The position numbers and the translations under genes were made by a program. This document shows, piece after piece, positions 41,129 to 51,311 of a stretch of DNA of 64,000 nucleotides (the stretch's first letter is position 1; each line of letters begins with the position of its first letter). The notes under the pieces were generated by a model that worked only from the letters and a program-made list of their open reading frames with translations, searched no databases and had not been told where the DNA came from. Origin of the DNA: Chitinophaga oryzae. GTDB taxonomy: Bacteria > Bacteroidota > Bacteroidia > Chitinophagales > Chitinophagaceae. The stretch spans positions 5,084,001 to 5,148,000 of the forward strand of contig NZ_CP051204.2 in NCBI RefSeq assembly GCF_012516375.2, written 5' to 3'.

Positions 41129-44035
41129 TTATCTGGATGCGCTTAGCGTTTGGATGGTGCCATCGTTATTATACTTCAACTCCATTACCTTCACGTTTCT
41201 CAGGTGCGTTTTACCCGACAGTTGCGTATCATGATAAAACAAATACCATTTATGTCCGATTTGAATAATCGAATGATGGTTGGTCCAGCCGTCCACCGGT
41301 TTCAGGATAACCCCCTGATAGGTAAAAGGGCCATAGGGGCTGTCCCCGATCGCATAAACGATATTGTGCGTATCGCCGGTTGAATAAGAGAAGTAATATT
41401 TGCCATTGTATTTGTGCATCCAGGCGGCCTCAAAAAAGCGTTTGTCGTTCTCCTGCTCATTGTAAAGCCGGCCGGTACTGTCCGTTATTTTTATGGGCAA
41501 CGGAGCGCTTTCCAGGTTTTTCATATCCGGGGCAAGCTTTGCCACCCGTGGAAGGATGGCCACTTCATTTTTTTTACGCAGCGCTGCAGTGGCGTCATAG
41601 CGATTATTATCCCAGTGCTGTAATTGTCCTCCCCAGATACCGCCAAAGTACAAATAAAAAGATCCATCGTCGTCCCTGAACACACAGGGGTCAATGCTAT
41701 AACTTCCGGCAATCGGCTCTTTTTCGGCCACAAAGGGGCCAGTCGGCTGCTTTGAAGATGCAACGCCGATTTTAAATACCCCTTCCTTATCCTTTGCGGG
41801 AAAATACAGATAATATGTTCCCTTTGAAAATGCTGCATCCGGCGCCCACAGCTGTTTCGAAGCCCAGGGCACGTCATGCGCCCGGAGCGCAATCCCGTGG
41901 TCCGTTACCTTACCGCCAATGGAGTCCATGGAAAAGACGTGGTAGTCCTCCATCTGGAAGTGGTCCCCGTTATCACTTTCCTTCGTGTTGGTAGCAGTAT
42001 CATGCGAAGGGTATATATATATTTTTCCGTTAAAGAGATGCGCAGACGGGTCGGCGGTATAGATATGTGATATCAGCGGAGGCGATGTATACGTTTGCTG
42101 GTGATCATCTGCGAAGGTAAACCAGTTGAAACGGGCGGTGGATTGCATTTCTCCAGTAAAGGTAAATGTCAGCCGGTGCCTGCCGGTAAGCGGCTTCACG
42201 GGTATGCTGACCGTCGTGTAGTTCAGCAACGGCTGGTCGGGCACCGCCACGGCAGCATAGGGATGCAGCGAATCATTATCGAGATACACGTTTATACGCC
42301 CTCCGCGGGGCGCCACCCGCAATAACAGGTATTGATATCCTTTTTCGAAATCCACCTGGTTAAAGCGCACCCATGAACCGGCCGTCAAATGGGCCACCTC
42401 CTGCTGCCCCGGCCCGCTTCCATCTTTGCCGGGAGCCACCCGTGCGCCGTAGATGTCATCATACATCTCTGCTCCAATGCGGGAGGCTGCCTTAAACAGA
42501 TTGGGCGCTCCCTTCCGGGTATCCATATGAAACCAGTCCACATCAACATAGCCGCCGCTTTTAAGCGTGGCATAGTTAAACAGCGTAAACCGGTTACCAG
42601 TAAACATTTTCAGGTTGAACTGCATTTCCAGCGTATCGCCCAGGGGAAGATATGTCCTGTTATCGAAGCTATAGGAGAAGTGAGCCTGATTTTTCACGGT
42701 ATTAACAGAAGCCCTGAAGAACACCTTTTTTTGCTGTCCTATGGCCACACTGTCTTTCCTGCTGCCGGCATGCTCCATCACAATAAACTTTGCCGGCGCG
42801 CCGGCGCTCACGCCGATAAAGGCATAGGGCAGTTGCAATACAGCAAGTCCGGCCACATCGCCGGCTTTCACTCCGCTGATGTCGAATGCCGCGGTAGCCT
42901 CGGAGAAGGGGCCAAATATCCGTTGTGTGAGAGAATTCCGCGCATGAAGCAAATCAGCGGCAACGCCGGCTGTAGTGAGCCGCAGATAACCTTTCCGTTT
43001 ACTTAAAGACCAGGCGCTGTCGTCCGGATTGTGGTTCCAGGCCCATTGCATGCCAAGCTTATCATCACTGAACTCATCACTGGTGGGCAATATTTGCACT
43101 GGGGTAACGGCTTCAGTACGTGGTTTAATATGGGTGACCACTGCCCTTCCATTCTTCCCGGGGACAGGCCAGCCATCTATCCACTGCACCGGCTGCAAAG
43201 TGGGCACTCTTCCCACCCCATCCCTGTCCTGAAAAATAATACTCCACCATTCCCCCTGCGGCGTTTCTACCAGGGCGCCCTGATGAACACCTTTACCATA
43301 GAGGTTCATATCGTCTTTCAGCACAGTTTTTTCCTCATAGGGGCCATATATGTTTTTTGACCGGAGACAAACCTGGTAACCATCTCCCCCACCATAGGTA
43401 GCATAAATATAATAGTAGCCGTTTTCCTTATAAACATGCGATCCCTCCAGCCCCGGCCTTTGCACCTTGTCAAACACAATACTGTCCCTGCCAACAGGGG
43501 CAAGGTTAGCATCCACTTCTGTCACAGACAGTTTAGAATACCCGTGGGCAATGTAGATGCGCCCATCCTCATCAAAAAACAACCCGGGGTCATAGTAGGG
43601 CCTTACCAGCTTTCGTATCTCCCAGGGGCCTTCCGCCTTCGTGGCGGTACACAAAAAACCGCCTTCGTCCAGTGTCATAAAAAGTATGTAAAACTTTCCG
43701 TTGTGATAGCGGATACTGCTGGCCCACTGCCCTCTCCCATACCTGTTGCCGCCTTTTAAATCATAAAAGGGATGCTGTTTGAACCGCGGCACTGCATGGG
43801 CCACATACGCCCAGTTCACCAGATCTTTCGACTGCAGCAGGGGCACACCGGGAAAAAAATACATGGAGGTAGCCACCATATAGTAAGTATCTCCCACGCG
43901 GATTACGTCGTTATCCGGGAAGTCCGACCATATAACCGGATTGGTATAGGTGCCGTCTTCATTATCAGACTGCTGCGCATAAAGCGAAGCACTACAAAAG
44001 CACAGGAGCGCTATAACGAGGAATTTCTTATACAT
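41129..44035 (-). CDS. Two-module GH43 enzyme (GH43 - beta-sandwich - CBM6-like - GH43)
   Basis: 968 residues with signal peptide MYKKFLVIALLCFCSASLYA. Module 1 (about 28-320): base in SDFPDNDVIRVGDTYYM, modulator in YYDPGLFFDEDGRIY, acid in GLEGSHVYKENGYYYI. A C-terminal GH43 beta-sandwich follows (about 325-520), then a CBM6-like domain (about 535-640). Module 2 (about 655-955): YTADPSAHLFNGKIYIYPS, SIDPCVFRDDDGSFYLYF and FFEAAWMHKYNGKYYFSYS. Both modules keep their three acidic residues, so both should be active, most likely a beta-xylosidase and an alpha-L-arabinofuranosidase. This order cannot be fixed by inspection. It is the first gene of the GH43/GH10 operon and faces the hybrid regulator. 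Confidence 0.93.
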   Translation of the reverse strand: MYKKFLVIALLCFCSASLYAQQSDNEDGTYTNPVIWSDFPDNDVIRVGDTYYMVATSMYFFPGVPLLQSKDLVNWAYVAHAVPRFKQHPFYDLKGGNRYGRGQWASSIRYHNGKFYILFMTLDEGGFLCTATKAEGPWEIRKLVRPYYDPGLFFDEDGRIYIAHGYSKLSVTEVDANLAPVGRDSIVFDKVQRPGLEGSHVYKENGYYYIYATYGGGDGYQVCLRSKNIYGPYEEKTVLKDDMNLYGKGVHQGALVETPQGEWWSIIFQDRDGVGRVPTLQPVQWIDGWPVPGKNGRAVVTHIKPRTEAVTPVQILPTSDEFSDDKLGMQWAWNHNPDDSAWSLSKRKGYLRLTTAGVAADLLHARNSLTQRIFGPFSEATAAFDISGVKAGDVAGLAVLQLPYAFIGVSAGAPAKFIVMEHAGSRKDSVAIGQQKKVFFRASVNTVKNQAHFSYSFDNRTYLPLGDTLEMQFNLKMFTGNRFTLFNYATLKSGGYVDVDWFHMDTRKGAPNLFKAASRIGAEMYDDIYGARVAPGKDGSGPGQQEVAHLTAGSWVRFNQVDFEKGYQYLLLRVAPRGGRINVYLDNDSLHPYAAVAVPDQPLLNYTTVSIPVKPLTGRHRLTFTFTGEMQSTARFNWFTFADDHQQTYTSPPLISHIYTADPSAHLFNGKIYIYPSHDTATNTKESDNGDHFQMEDYHVFSMDSIGGKVTDHGIALRAHDVPWASKQLWAPDAAFSKGTYYLYFPAKDKEGVFKIGVASSKQPTGPFVAEKEPIAGSYSIDPCVFRDDDGSFYLYFGGIWGGQLQHWDNNRYDATAALRKKNEVAILPRVAKLAPDMKNLESAPLPIKITDSTGRLYNEQENDKRFFEAAWMHKYNGKYYFSYSTGDTHNIVYAIGDSPYGPFTYQGVILKPVDGWTNHHSIIQIGHKWYLFYHDTQLSGKTHLRNVKVMELKYNNDGTIQTLSASR

Positions 44036-44102
44036 CTTTAAAGCCGTTATTCAGTCATATTAGCATTACCCGTAGTTGTTTCCGGATAAAACTGCACGGA
44101 AA

Positions 44103-44110
44103 CAAAAATA
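44103..44110 (-). promoter_or_regulatory. Candidate -7 box for the GH43-GH10 operon
   Basis: On the minus strand it reads TATTTTTG, matching TAnnTTTG, 68 bp before the ATG at 44035. No convincing -33 box. The 280-bp intergenic space shared with the hybrid regulator gene should hold the binding site of that regulator. Confidence 0.3.
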
Positions 44111-44315
44111 CAGGGGCAGGTAGTTTCCGGATAGCTCATTTGTTGAAATTGATGGAAAAAATGTCTTTTTTACAATTATTATAGTCCAATAACAGTGTAT
44201 TCAGGCAATTTAGTATCATGATGTTTATAAATTTCATTACAATACTTAAATTGAGGTACAAAGGACCACGTTATAATCATTCAACCAATATCTTGCTTTT
44301 TAATGCCCGCTCCAT

Positions 44316-47300
44316 ATGTGTAAATATACATTTACGTTCCTGTGCTGTTTACTATGCCTCGCTAAAACCGGTTGGACCCAAACCGGACATTTCAACTTCA
44401 CTTCGCTTACCGCTAAAGACGGATTGGTATCCAATGGGGTGAATGCCATCACGAAGGACCACTATGGTTTGATGTGGTTTGCTACCGATGATGGCTTAAA
44501 TAAATTTGACGGTACCCACTTTACTGTTTACCGGCACCATCCGGATGACGCTTCCAGCCTGAGGGCCAATGAGGTACTGGCACTCCATGAAGACCAGGCC
44601 GGCAACCTCTGGATAGGTACCAGTGGTGGCGGGCTTAGCTTATACGACCGTAAAAAGGACGCCTTCGTTCACTTCCCCCTGCACGCGGATGCCCCCCAAT
44701 TGCCTCCCAACGCTGTAATACTGGATATCTCCAGCGATACTTCCGGTAACATCTGGATCGCACAGTTCGAACATTTATTTAAGCTGGCACCCGGCAGTCG
44801 TCATATTTCCCAGATCAACCTGATAGCAGGAGAAGAGACCCGGGAAATAAAGCTGAGCCCCCGCTGCCTTTTTATTGACCGCAAACAGCAAATCTGGATC
44901 GGGACGGCCCATGGCCTGTACCGGTATGCGCCATCTACCGGCGCCATAAAACTAATAACCAACAACAAAGCCGGATGTACCGCCCAGGATAACGAGATCA
45001 AGGCCATTACCGGCGACAGTGACGGGCAGATCTGGGTAGGTACCGCAACAGGATTGTATACGTTGCAACCCGATGGCGCCAGCATCTCCCCATATCATAC
45101 TATCCCGCTCCTGTACAATAAATTAATTAACTGCATCAGGCCGGACAAAGACCACCAGCTATGGATCGGCACAGAAGATGGGCTCATGGTGCTAAATACC
45201 CGGACAAACGCCATCGATCACTATCTTCCCTCCGATGAAAACATCTATAGTCTTACCAACCAATCGATAAGATGTATCTATAACGACAAACAGGGTATTT
45301 ACTGGTTAGGCACTTTCAGGGGCGGGATTAATAAATATGACAGGAACCTGCACCTCTTCAATTTTAAACCAGGCAGCGCATTTCATGAAAATAGCCGTCA
45401 GTCGTCCATCGTCACTGCCTTTGCGGAAAACAGCGGAGGCAATGTTTTTGTGGCCACCGATGGCGGAGGCATGTTTGAATTCAATCGCCAAACGGGGAAA
45501 GTCCATCCCATTGACATCCCGCTTCCGGTAACGGGCAATAAAGTGGCCATTATGGCGCTCCAGTACACCCGCGACAAAAAATTATACATAGGCACCTATG
45601 CATTGGGCCTGCTCATCATCAACAGTGTTACCGGCAACTATAAATACCTCACAAAAGTCGCGGGGAGCGAGCACCCCGGCGCCAATGACATCTTTTGCAT
45701 AAAGGAAGACAGTAAAGGCAACGTTTGGGTTGGCACCAACGGAGAAGGACTGAACGTCCTCAAAAATGAGCAGGTGGTTACCAGGTATACCCCTCATCCG
45801 GACCCCACAAAGCCGAGCGAGAAAAAGCTGCCGTTCAACGGATATATCAGGGCTATCGAGGAGGATACGGAAGGCAATATCTGGATTGGCACCCATGGAG
45901 GCGGCGTCGGCGTTTATCATCCGGGCACCGGCCGGTGGGACATCTACACCCAAAGCAACAGCCTGTTGCCGAGCGATAAAGTGCAAACATTGCTGTGCGA
46001 CAGCAAAGGCCGTATGTGGGCAGGCACCTTTGGCGGCCTGAGCTTTTTTGATAAAACACAACAGCGGTTTGTCAATTTCTGCGAAAAAGACGGCCTGCAA
46101 AACGTGACCATTTACAAAATCCTTGAAGATAAGAGCGGGACTATCTGGCTAAGTACCAACATGGGCATCAGCAGTTTCCACGCTGAGACCAAAAAGTTCA
46201 GAAACTATACGCGCTATAACGGCGTTCAAAATAACAACTTCGTTCGTAACTCCGGCATACGCTTGTCTGACGGAGACCTGATGTTCGGCGGACTGGAAGG
46301 AATTAACTACTTTACGCCCTCCGGTCTTACCCTCAACAAACATGCTCCGGTTGTGCTGCTGACAGATCTAAGGGTATCCAACAAATCGATACTTCCTGAT
46401 GAGGACGGCCCTATTACAGCACATATTGCCGTAGCCGACAACATCCGGCTGGCCTACAAACAAAACTTTGTCATCAGTTTTGTGGCGCTCAACTACACCC
46501 TTCCAACAGAAAACCATTATGCCTACAAACTCGATGGATTTGATAAAGACTGGAACTATACCGGCACGGCCAACAGTGCGGCCTATACGAACCTTGATCC
46601 CGGAGAATACACCTTCCATGTCAAAGCCGCTAACAACGATGGAATCTGGAGTAGCCGGGACACCACGATAAAAATCCACGTTCGCCCCCCGTTCTGGCGT
46701 ACTATTTATGCGTACGCCTTTTATGTGTGCGCCATCTGCCTGTTATTGCTCTATAGCCGTTACCTCGGGATCAAGCGGATAAGGAAAAAATTCCTGCTGG
46801 AACAGGAAAGGCTGGAAGTAAAAAGGCTGCAGGACATCGACCGGCTTAAAATTAAATTCCTCACCAACCTTAGTCATGATTTCAGAACTCCTATTTCACT
46901 GATCATGGGCCCGGTAGAACAGCTCATTAGCGGAGAAAACACCGGCCCACGCCTCGACAGGCTAAACATGATCAAAAGAAATTCCAGGCGGCTGCTTAAT
47001 CTGGTCAACCAACTGCTGGATTTCAGGAGAATGGAAGAACATGAACTAAAACTACAGCCAACAGCAGGAGATTTTGTAGCTTTTATCAGAGAGGTCACAG
47101 ACTCTTTCCGCGATTTTGCCGAAAGAAAGAACATACAATTCACCTTTATCAGTGACCCGGCAATACTCTGTGTTTTATTTGACCATGATAAGACAGAACG
47201 TATTCTTTTCAATTTGCTTTCCAATGCCTTTAAGTTCACCTCAGAAAAAGGCGCGGTTACCGTAACGCTGCAGCTGTTGAAAAAAGAGGAAGTTACCTGC

Positions 47301-48425
47301 CGGCAATGGGTCCGGATAACAGTAAAAGATACCGGCATCGGCATCCCCAAAGATAAAAAAGACCGGATCTTCGAACATTTCTTCCAGGCAGACACCGTTT
47401 CCACCATATTAAACCAGGGAATCGGCATAGGCTTATCCATTACGAAAGAATTTGTAACCATACATGGCGGTACAATTGAAGTAGACAGCGAACCGGGACA
47501 GGGCGCAACTTTCACCATAGAACTGCCTTTAATGGCGGCGGCAGAAATCCCTGTAAGGCAGGAGCCGCCTGAGTTGTCCGTCCGGGAAGCAATACTGCAG
47601 GAACCGGCAGCAGCATCGCAGGCCCGCGAGGAACTACCGGATAGCCAGGAAAAGGCCGTGGTGCTCATCGTGGAAGACAATGACGACTTCAGGTTCTATC
47701 TTAAAGATAACCTTTGCAGGAATTACAAAATAATAGAAGCCAGTAACGGGAAAGACGGCTGGCAAAAAGCCCTGTTACAGCATCCGCACCTGATCGTCAG
47801 TGATATTACCATGCCGCAAATGGATGGTATCAGCTTATTGCAGAAGTTAAAATCGGATAAAAGGACCAATCATATACCCGTTATATTGCTCACCGCGCTC
47901 ACCCATGAGGTCCAGCAGATCGCAGGACTGGCAACAGGCGCCAATGACTATATCACCAAACCATTTAACTTCGAAATACTTCATGCCAGGATCAGGAATC
48001 TCCTGCATCTTAACCATACCCTGAAAAACACGTATACCAAACAAATAAAATTACTTGCGCCTGAAATTGAAAAGGTATCGGCCGAAGAAAAGTTAATGGT
48101 GCGTATCGCGGCCCACCTGGAAGAAAACCTGACAGATTCCCAACTTTCGGTCGAGCGCCTGAGCAAGGAACTAGGGATGAGCCGGAGTTCACTGTACAAT
48201 AAATTATTGGAACTAACCGGTCAGACCCCGGTAGAATATATCCGGTCCTACCGGCTGGAAAAAGCCGCCATGCTCATGAAAAAAAGTGACCTGACCATTG
48301 CTGAAATCGCCTATCAGGTAGGCTTCTCCACGCCCAACTATTTTGCCAAATCATTCAAGGCAAAATACAATGTGCTGCCTTCCGAATTTATGGCAAAGAT
48401 GCAAAGAGATAAAGCGTTTGAGTAA
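44316..48425 (+). CDS. Hybrid two-component system regulator (HTCS) of the xylan locus
   Basis: 1369 residues. Signal peptide to about residue 22 (LAKTGWTQ), then about 14 two-component propeller repeats (motifs such as NLWIGTSGGGLSLYD and NIWIGTHGGGVGVYH) and a Y_Y_Y domain (about 700-780), all periplasmic. One TM helix at about 795-815 (YAYAFYVCAICLLLLYSRY). Cytoplasmic part: HisKA with phospho-acceptor H854 in NLSHDFRTP, HATPase with VKDTGIGIPKDKKDRIFEHF and GIGIGLSITKEF, a receiver with D1163 in HLIVSDITMPQMDG, and an AraC-type HTH at the end. It binds an oligosaccharide in the periplasm and activates the PUL. It lies between the GH43-GH10 operon and the SusCD operon, all pointing away or towards it. 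Confidence 0.96.
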   Translation: MCKYTFTFLCCLLCLAKTGWTQTGHFNFTSLTAKDGLVSNGVNAITKDHYGLMWFATDDGLNKFDGTHFTVYRHHPDDASSLRANEVLALHEDQAGNLWIGTSGGGLSLYDRKKDAFVHFPLHADAPQLPPNAVILDISSDTSGNIWIAQFEHLFKLAPGSRHISQINLIAGEETREIKLSPRCLFIDRKQQIWIGTAHGLYRYAPSTGAIKLITNNKAGCTAQDNEIKAITGDSDGQIWVGTATGLYTLQPDGASISPYHTIPLLYNKLINCIRPDKDHQLWIGTEDGLMVLNTRTNAIDHYLPSDENIYSLTNQSIRCIYNDKQGIYWLGTFRGGINKYDRNLHLFNFKPGSAFHENSRQSSIVTAFAENSGGNVFVATDGGGMFEFNRQTGKVHPIDIPLPVTGNKVAIMALQYTRDKKLYIGTYALGLLIINSVTGNYKYLTKVAGSEHPGANDIFCIKEDSKGNVWVGTNGEGLNVLKNEQVVTRYTPHPDPTKPSEKKLPFNGYIRAIEEDTEGNIWIGTHGGGVGVYHPGTGRWDIYTQSNSLLPSDKVQTLLCDSKGRMWAGTFGGLSFFDKTQQRFVNFCEKDGLQNVTIYKILEDKSGTIWLSTNMGISSFHAETKKFRNYTRYNGVQNNNFVRNSGIRLSDGDLMFGGLEGINYFTPSGLTLNKHAPVVLLTDLRVSNKSILPDEDGPITAHIAVADNIRLAYKQNFVISFVALNYTLPTENHYAYKLDGFDKDWNYTGTANSAAYTNLDPGEYTFHVKAANNDGIWSSRDTTIKIHVRPPFWRTIYAYAFYVCAICLLLLYSRYLGIKRIRKKFLLEQERLEVKRLQDIDRLKIKFLTNLSHDFRTPISLIMGPVEQLISGENTGPRLDRLNMIKRNSRRLLNLVNQLLDFRRMEEHELKLQPTAGDFVAFIREVTDSFRDFAERKNIQFTFISDPAILCVLFDHDKTERILFNLLSNAFKFTSEKGAVTVTLQLLKKEEVTCRQWVRITVKDTGIGIPKDKKDRIFEHFFQADTVSTILNQGIGIGLSITKEFVTIHGGTIEVDSEPGQGATFTIELPLMAAAEIPVRQEPPELSVREAILQEPAAASQAREELPDSQEKAVVLIVEDNDDFRFYLKDNLCRNYKIIEASNGKDGWQKALLQHPHLIVSDITMPQMDGISLLQKLKSDKRTNHIPVILLTALTHEVQQIAGLATGANDYITKPFNFEILHARIRNLLHLNHTLKNTYTKQIKLLAPEIEKVSAEEKLMVRIAAHLEENLTDSQLSVERLSKELGMSRSSLYNKLLELTGQTPVEYIRSYRLEKAAMLMKKSDLTIAEIAYQVGFSTPNYFAKSFKAKYNVLPSEFMAKMQRDKAFE

Positions 48426-48432
48426 TGATATG

Positions 48433-48469
48433 AAAAAACAGCCCCCTGGTTGACAGGAGGCTGTTTTTT
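48433..48469. terminator. Bidirectional intrinsic terminator after the HTCS gene
   Basis: AAAAAACAGCC and GGCTGTTTTTT pair perfectly over 11 bp, with CCTG/CAGG extending the stem. The run ends in T6 on both strands, 7 bp after the HTCS stop. A second perfect hairpin (CCGCATTG/CAATGCGG, 48470-48489) is directly adjacent on the side of the convergent lipoprotein gene. Confidence 0.9.
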
Positions 48470-48506
48470 CCGCATTGGTATCAATGCGGCAAGGTAAGGT
48501 GAAAAA

Positions 48507-49457
48507 CTATTTACTCACAGGCGTAAATGTTTCCATGGTGACAGACCGGTCCCTGAGCACCAGCGTGTCCGACACAGACACCTGCATATCGGGCAGGGCC
48601 ACCTGGTATTTGAGGTAAAGCGCATCGCGATCTTTGTTTCCCCAGCTGTTCTTTTCTCCCCTCTTTACAAATTGTCCGTTCCCGGAAGCACTAATATTGG
48701 CGGTTGCCGAAGAAACCGTGCATTTTCCGCCATCCTGGAAGGTGAGCAGCAATGTACAGTTGATGTTATTGCCATCTTTGTTTTTGTACACCACCGGAAA
48801 CTCCAGTTCTTTCATGGACCTCGTACTTAACTTATTTACCTCATCTTTCTCTACGTACTCCCTGTGCCGTATGATGGTTTGATTTACGCTTCCTGATATT
48901 ACATCTTTCCCTCTGCGCAGGTAGTTGCCATGCCACTCATTCACGTATTTGACGGCATACAGGATAAAATCTTTGCCGCTCAGGACAGAATCCGCGCCTG
49001 ATTTACCGGTTATACGTAATGGAATCACATAGGTGTTCTTAATTGCCCTGGGGTCATTAAAAAAGGCGTCGGCCAGCTGCACTTCCACGCCACCGGCCAG
49101 GCTGCCCCTGGGAATAACGATCTTGTTGTCTGCCAGTGAATAGTACTTAGCGGGCATGGGCAGGACTTCATCTTTACCGGCGCCAAACAGCAACCCGTTT
49201 CCCAGCAGGGAATTATCTACTGCGATACTGATGTTCACGTCGTTTTTACTGTAATAAACACCGCCGGTGGCAGCCATAATTTTACATTTTCGCTGGTTAT
49301 CCAGCTCTGTGCTGAAGATATCTTCTCCAAACGTGATGGTGCGTACAGGGTATTGATAAGCGAAGTATACCGTTTGATAAGGATAGTCGGGAAACGTTAC
49401 GTTCTTGTTACATGCTGCAAGCAGCAGTAATACCACGGGCATTAAAAACTTTTTCAT
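48507..49457 (-). CDS. DUF1735/DUF5627-type surface lipoprotein in the SGBP position
   Basis: 316 residues from ATG 49457 (MKKFLMPVVLLLLAACNKN, lipobox LAAC). The N-terminal DUF1735 block (PYQTVYFAYQYPVRTITFGED, then NVNISIAVDNSLL and YSLADNKIVIPRGS) is followed by a C-terminal beta domain of the DUF5627 kind. It is the last gene of the SusC/SusD operon, where a surface glycan-binding protein is usually encoded in xylan loci. Binding of xylan fragments at the outer face is therefore inferred. No catalytic residues are seen. Confidence 0.82.
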   Translation of the reverse strand: MKKFLMPVVLLLLAACNKNVTFPDYPYQTVYFAYQYPVRTITFGEDIFSTELDNQRKCKIMAATGGVYYSKNDVNISIAVDNSLLGNGLLFGAGKDEVLPMPAKYYSLADNKIVIPRGSLAGGVEVQLADAFFNDPRAIKNTYVIPLRITGKSGADSVLSGKDFILYAVKYVNEWHGNYLRRGKDVISGSVNQTIIRHREYVEKDEVNKLSTRSMKELEFPVVYKNKDGNNINCTLLLTFQDGGKCTVSSATANISASGNGQFVKRGEKNSWGNKDRDALYLKYQVALPDMQVSVSDTLVLRDRSVTMETFTPVSK

Positions 49458-49508
49458 CTTTGCTTTTTTCAAAAAAATCAATTAAAAATGAGCTCCTGCC
49501 TGTTTTTC

Positions 49509-51278
49509 TCAGCGCCAGCCTTTGTTTTGTTCCAGCGCGCCAAACTTCAGTATTTCTCCATACGGTATGGGGCCATAAGTCATAAATGACTGGAACTGCC
49601 GGGGCTCGACATTTATCACAGCGGGAACATTATTTTTTATGCTCACCCCCCTGGCTGTTTCACTCAGATTAACTTTCCAGCGACGCAGGTCCCAGAAGCG
49701 AAACCCTTCAAAGCACAATTCTATTCTCCGCTCATTCCTGATCAGGTCTCTCATTTGGTCTTTACTGCCTTTCGCTTCTTCGAGCCAGGTATCACCATTA
49801 GCAGTGCCCACACCGGCCCTTTTACGGATCGCCCGGATCACGTCATAGGCAGAGAATCCATACCTGCCGGCTCCTAATGGTCCCCAGGCTTCATTGGCCG
49901 CCTCTGCGTAGTTGAGAAAAATTTCCGTATACCGGATATGTGGTTTGTAATGCCGCTGGTTGTTGGTGGAATTAGGATTCAGGTTCACATCCTGCCGTAA
50001 CAGTTTGCGGAGGTAATAGCCAGTCCTGGTGGATGTTCCCACTATGTTGAGCCCATCATTTGTGCCACCATCTGCAGCTGTGCTGATGACCGTATTATTG
50101 GGGCCGGCGGTACCGCCATTCACTAAAATAAACACACGCAACCGCGGGTCCCTGTTGGCGTAGGGGTCCGTTGCATCATAGCCGCTACCTGTATGGGTAA
50201 TCGGGATTCCGTTAGCCATAGGAAAAGCGTCTACCAGGTTTTGTGTTGGATTGATGCGTCCGTTACCAAACAATCCCGGCGGATAATTAGCCTGCTCCAG
50301 GTCGCGGTTATCGCCGTAATTGTTCCTCCAGAGTATTTCAGCGGGGTTGGCGCCATCGGCGAGGCCGGCAATTTCACTGGCATTGGCATACCAGGTAAGG
50401 CCATTGGAAGCCAAAGCGCCTACACCTCCTTTCAGGTAAAGCACTTCCCCTGCGTAGTCGGCCGCATCGGCCCAGGTAGTAGTGTTACCTGCACTAAACG
50501 CCGGGCTGGCAGCCAGTAATGCGGCCTTTGACCGGATAGCCTTTACAATCCGTCCCGTGAGAAATCCCCGGAAAGCGGAGCCAAAAGCACGGTCATATTG
50601 TTCTTTGGTAATCGTTCCGTACTTAGCAGGAATGAATGCGGCGCTTGCAATATTTCCGTAATCCAGCGGAAGCAAATCATCCGCTATCGACAGGTCGCTG
50701 TAAATTTGTTTCATACAAGCTTCAAAGGTGGCCCTGGGGGTATTGAAGTCAGCATTAGGCCCCTGCACGGCGGTAATAATGGGCACCCCCAGCACAGCGC
50801 CGCTTTCAGACACGCCGGCATGGGCCTGCAGCAGATAATAATAGAAAAGGGCGCGCAAACCGGCAGCCTCCCCTTTTATCCGCATGGCAAATAATTTACT
50901 GACTACAGGATCTGACACCCAACGGACTGTGTCCACGTCCCGTAAAACAATGTTGAGGTACTGGATAGCCGCATATGCATTGGTCCACTGGCTCAACGGG
51001 TTGTTATTGGCCGTCCACTGCCCGTTTGCTATTTTCAGGAAACCATTGCCCTGGTCATTGGTCACCGCATCATCAGTGGCTACATCATTAAATGACCAGG
51101 AATTAGTGGGTATCCGGTTATAGCCGTTGAGCAATATGCCAAATGGCAGCGCAGCGTCATTTGGAGGATATTTACCCGGATTCAGGTCCCGGATATTTTC
51201 AGTTTCCGGCACCAGCAGATCTTTGCAACCAGCCACCAGCAATAGACAGGCCAGTAAAATGACAATATTTATTTTCAT
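49509..51278 (-). CDS. susD: SusD-like lipoprotein (second pair of the xylan locus)
   Basis: 589 residues, signal with lipobox (LLLVAGCKDLLVPETENI; C18). The SusD/RagB helical core includes IKGEAAGLRALFYYYLLQAH and the C-terminal NERRIELCFEGFRFWDLRRW. It follows the frameshifted susC by 33 bp and precedes the DUF1735 lipoprotein by about 50 bp. If the SusC partner is really broken, this SusD would lack its barrel. Confidence 0.94.
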   Translation of the reverse strand: MKINIVILLACLLLVAGCKDLLVPETENIRDLNPGKYPPNDAALPFGILLNGYNRIPTNSWSFNDVATDDAVTNDQGNGFLKIANGQWTANNNPLSQWTNAYAAIQYLNIVLRDVDTVRWVSDPVVSKLFAMRIKGEAAGLRALFYYYLLQAHAGVSESGAVLGVPIITAVQGPNADFNTPRATFEACMKQIYSDLSIADDLLPLDYGNIASAAFIPAKYGTITKEQYDRAFGSAFRGFLTGRIVKAIRSKAALLAASPAFSAGNTTTWADAADYAGEVLYLKGGVGALASNGLTWYANASEIAGLADGANPAEILWRNNYGDNRDLEQANYPPGLFGNGRINPTQNLVDAFPMANGIPITHTGSGYDATDPYANRDPRLRVFILVNGGTAGPNNTVISTAADGGTNDGLNIVGTSTRTGYYLRKLLRQDVNLNPNSTNNQRHYKPHIRYTEIFLNYAEAANEAWGPLGAGRYGFSAYDVIRAIRKRAGVGTANGDTWLEEAKGSKDQMRDLIRNERRIELCFEGFRFWDLRRWKVNLSETARGVSIKNNVPAVINVEPRQFQSFMTYGPIPYGEILKFGALEQNKGWR

Positions 51279-51311
51279 AAAACGGGAACTTAATTATGCG
51301 AATGGAAAAGA

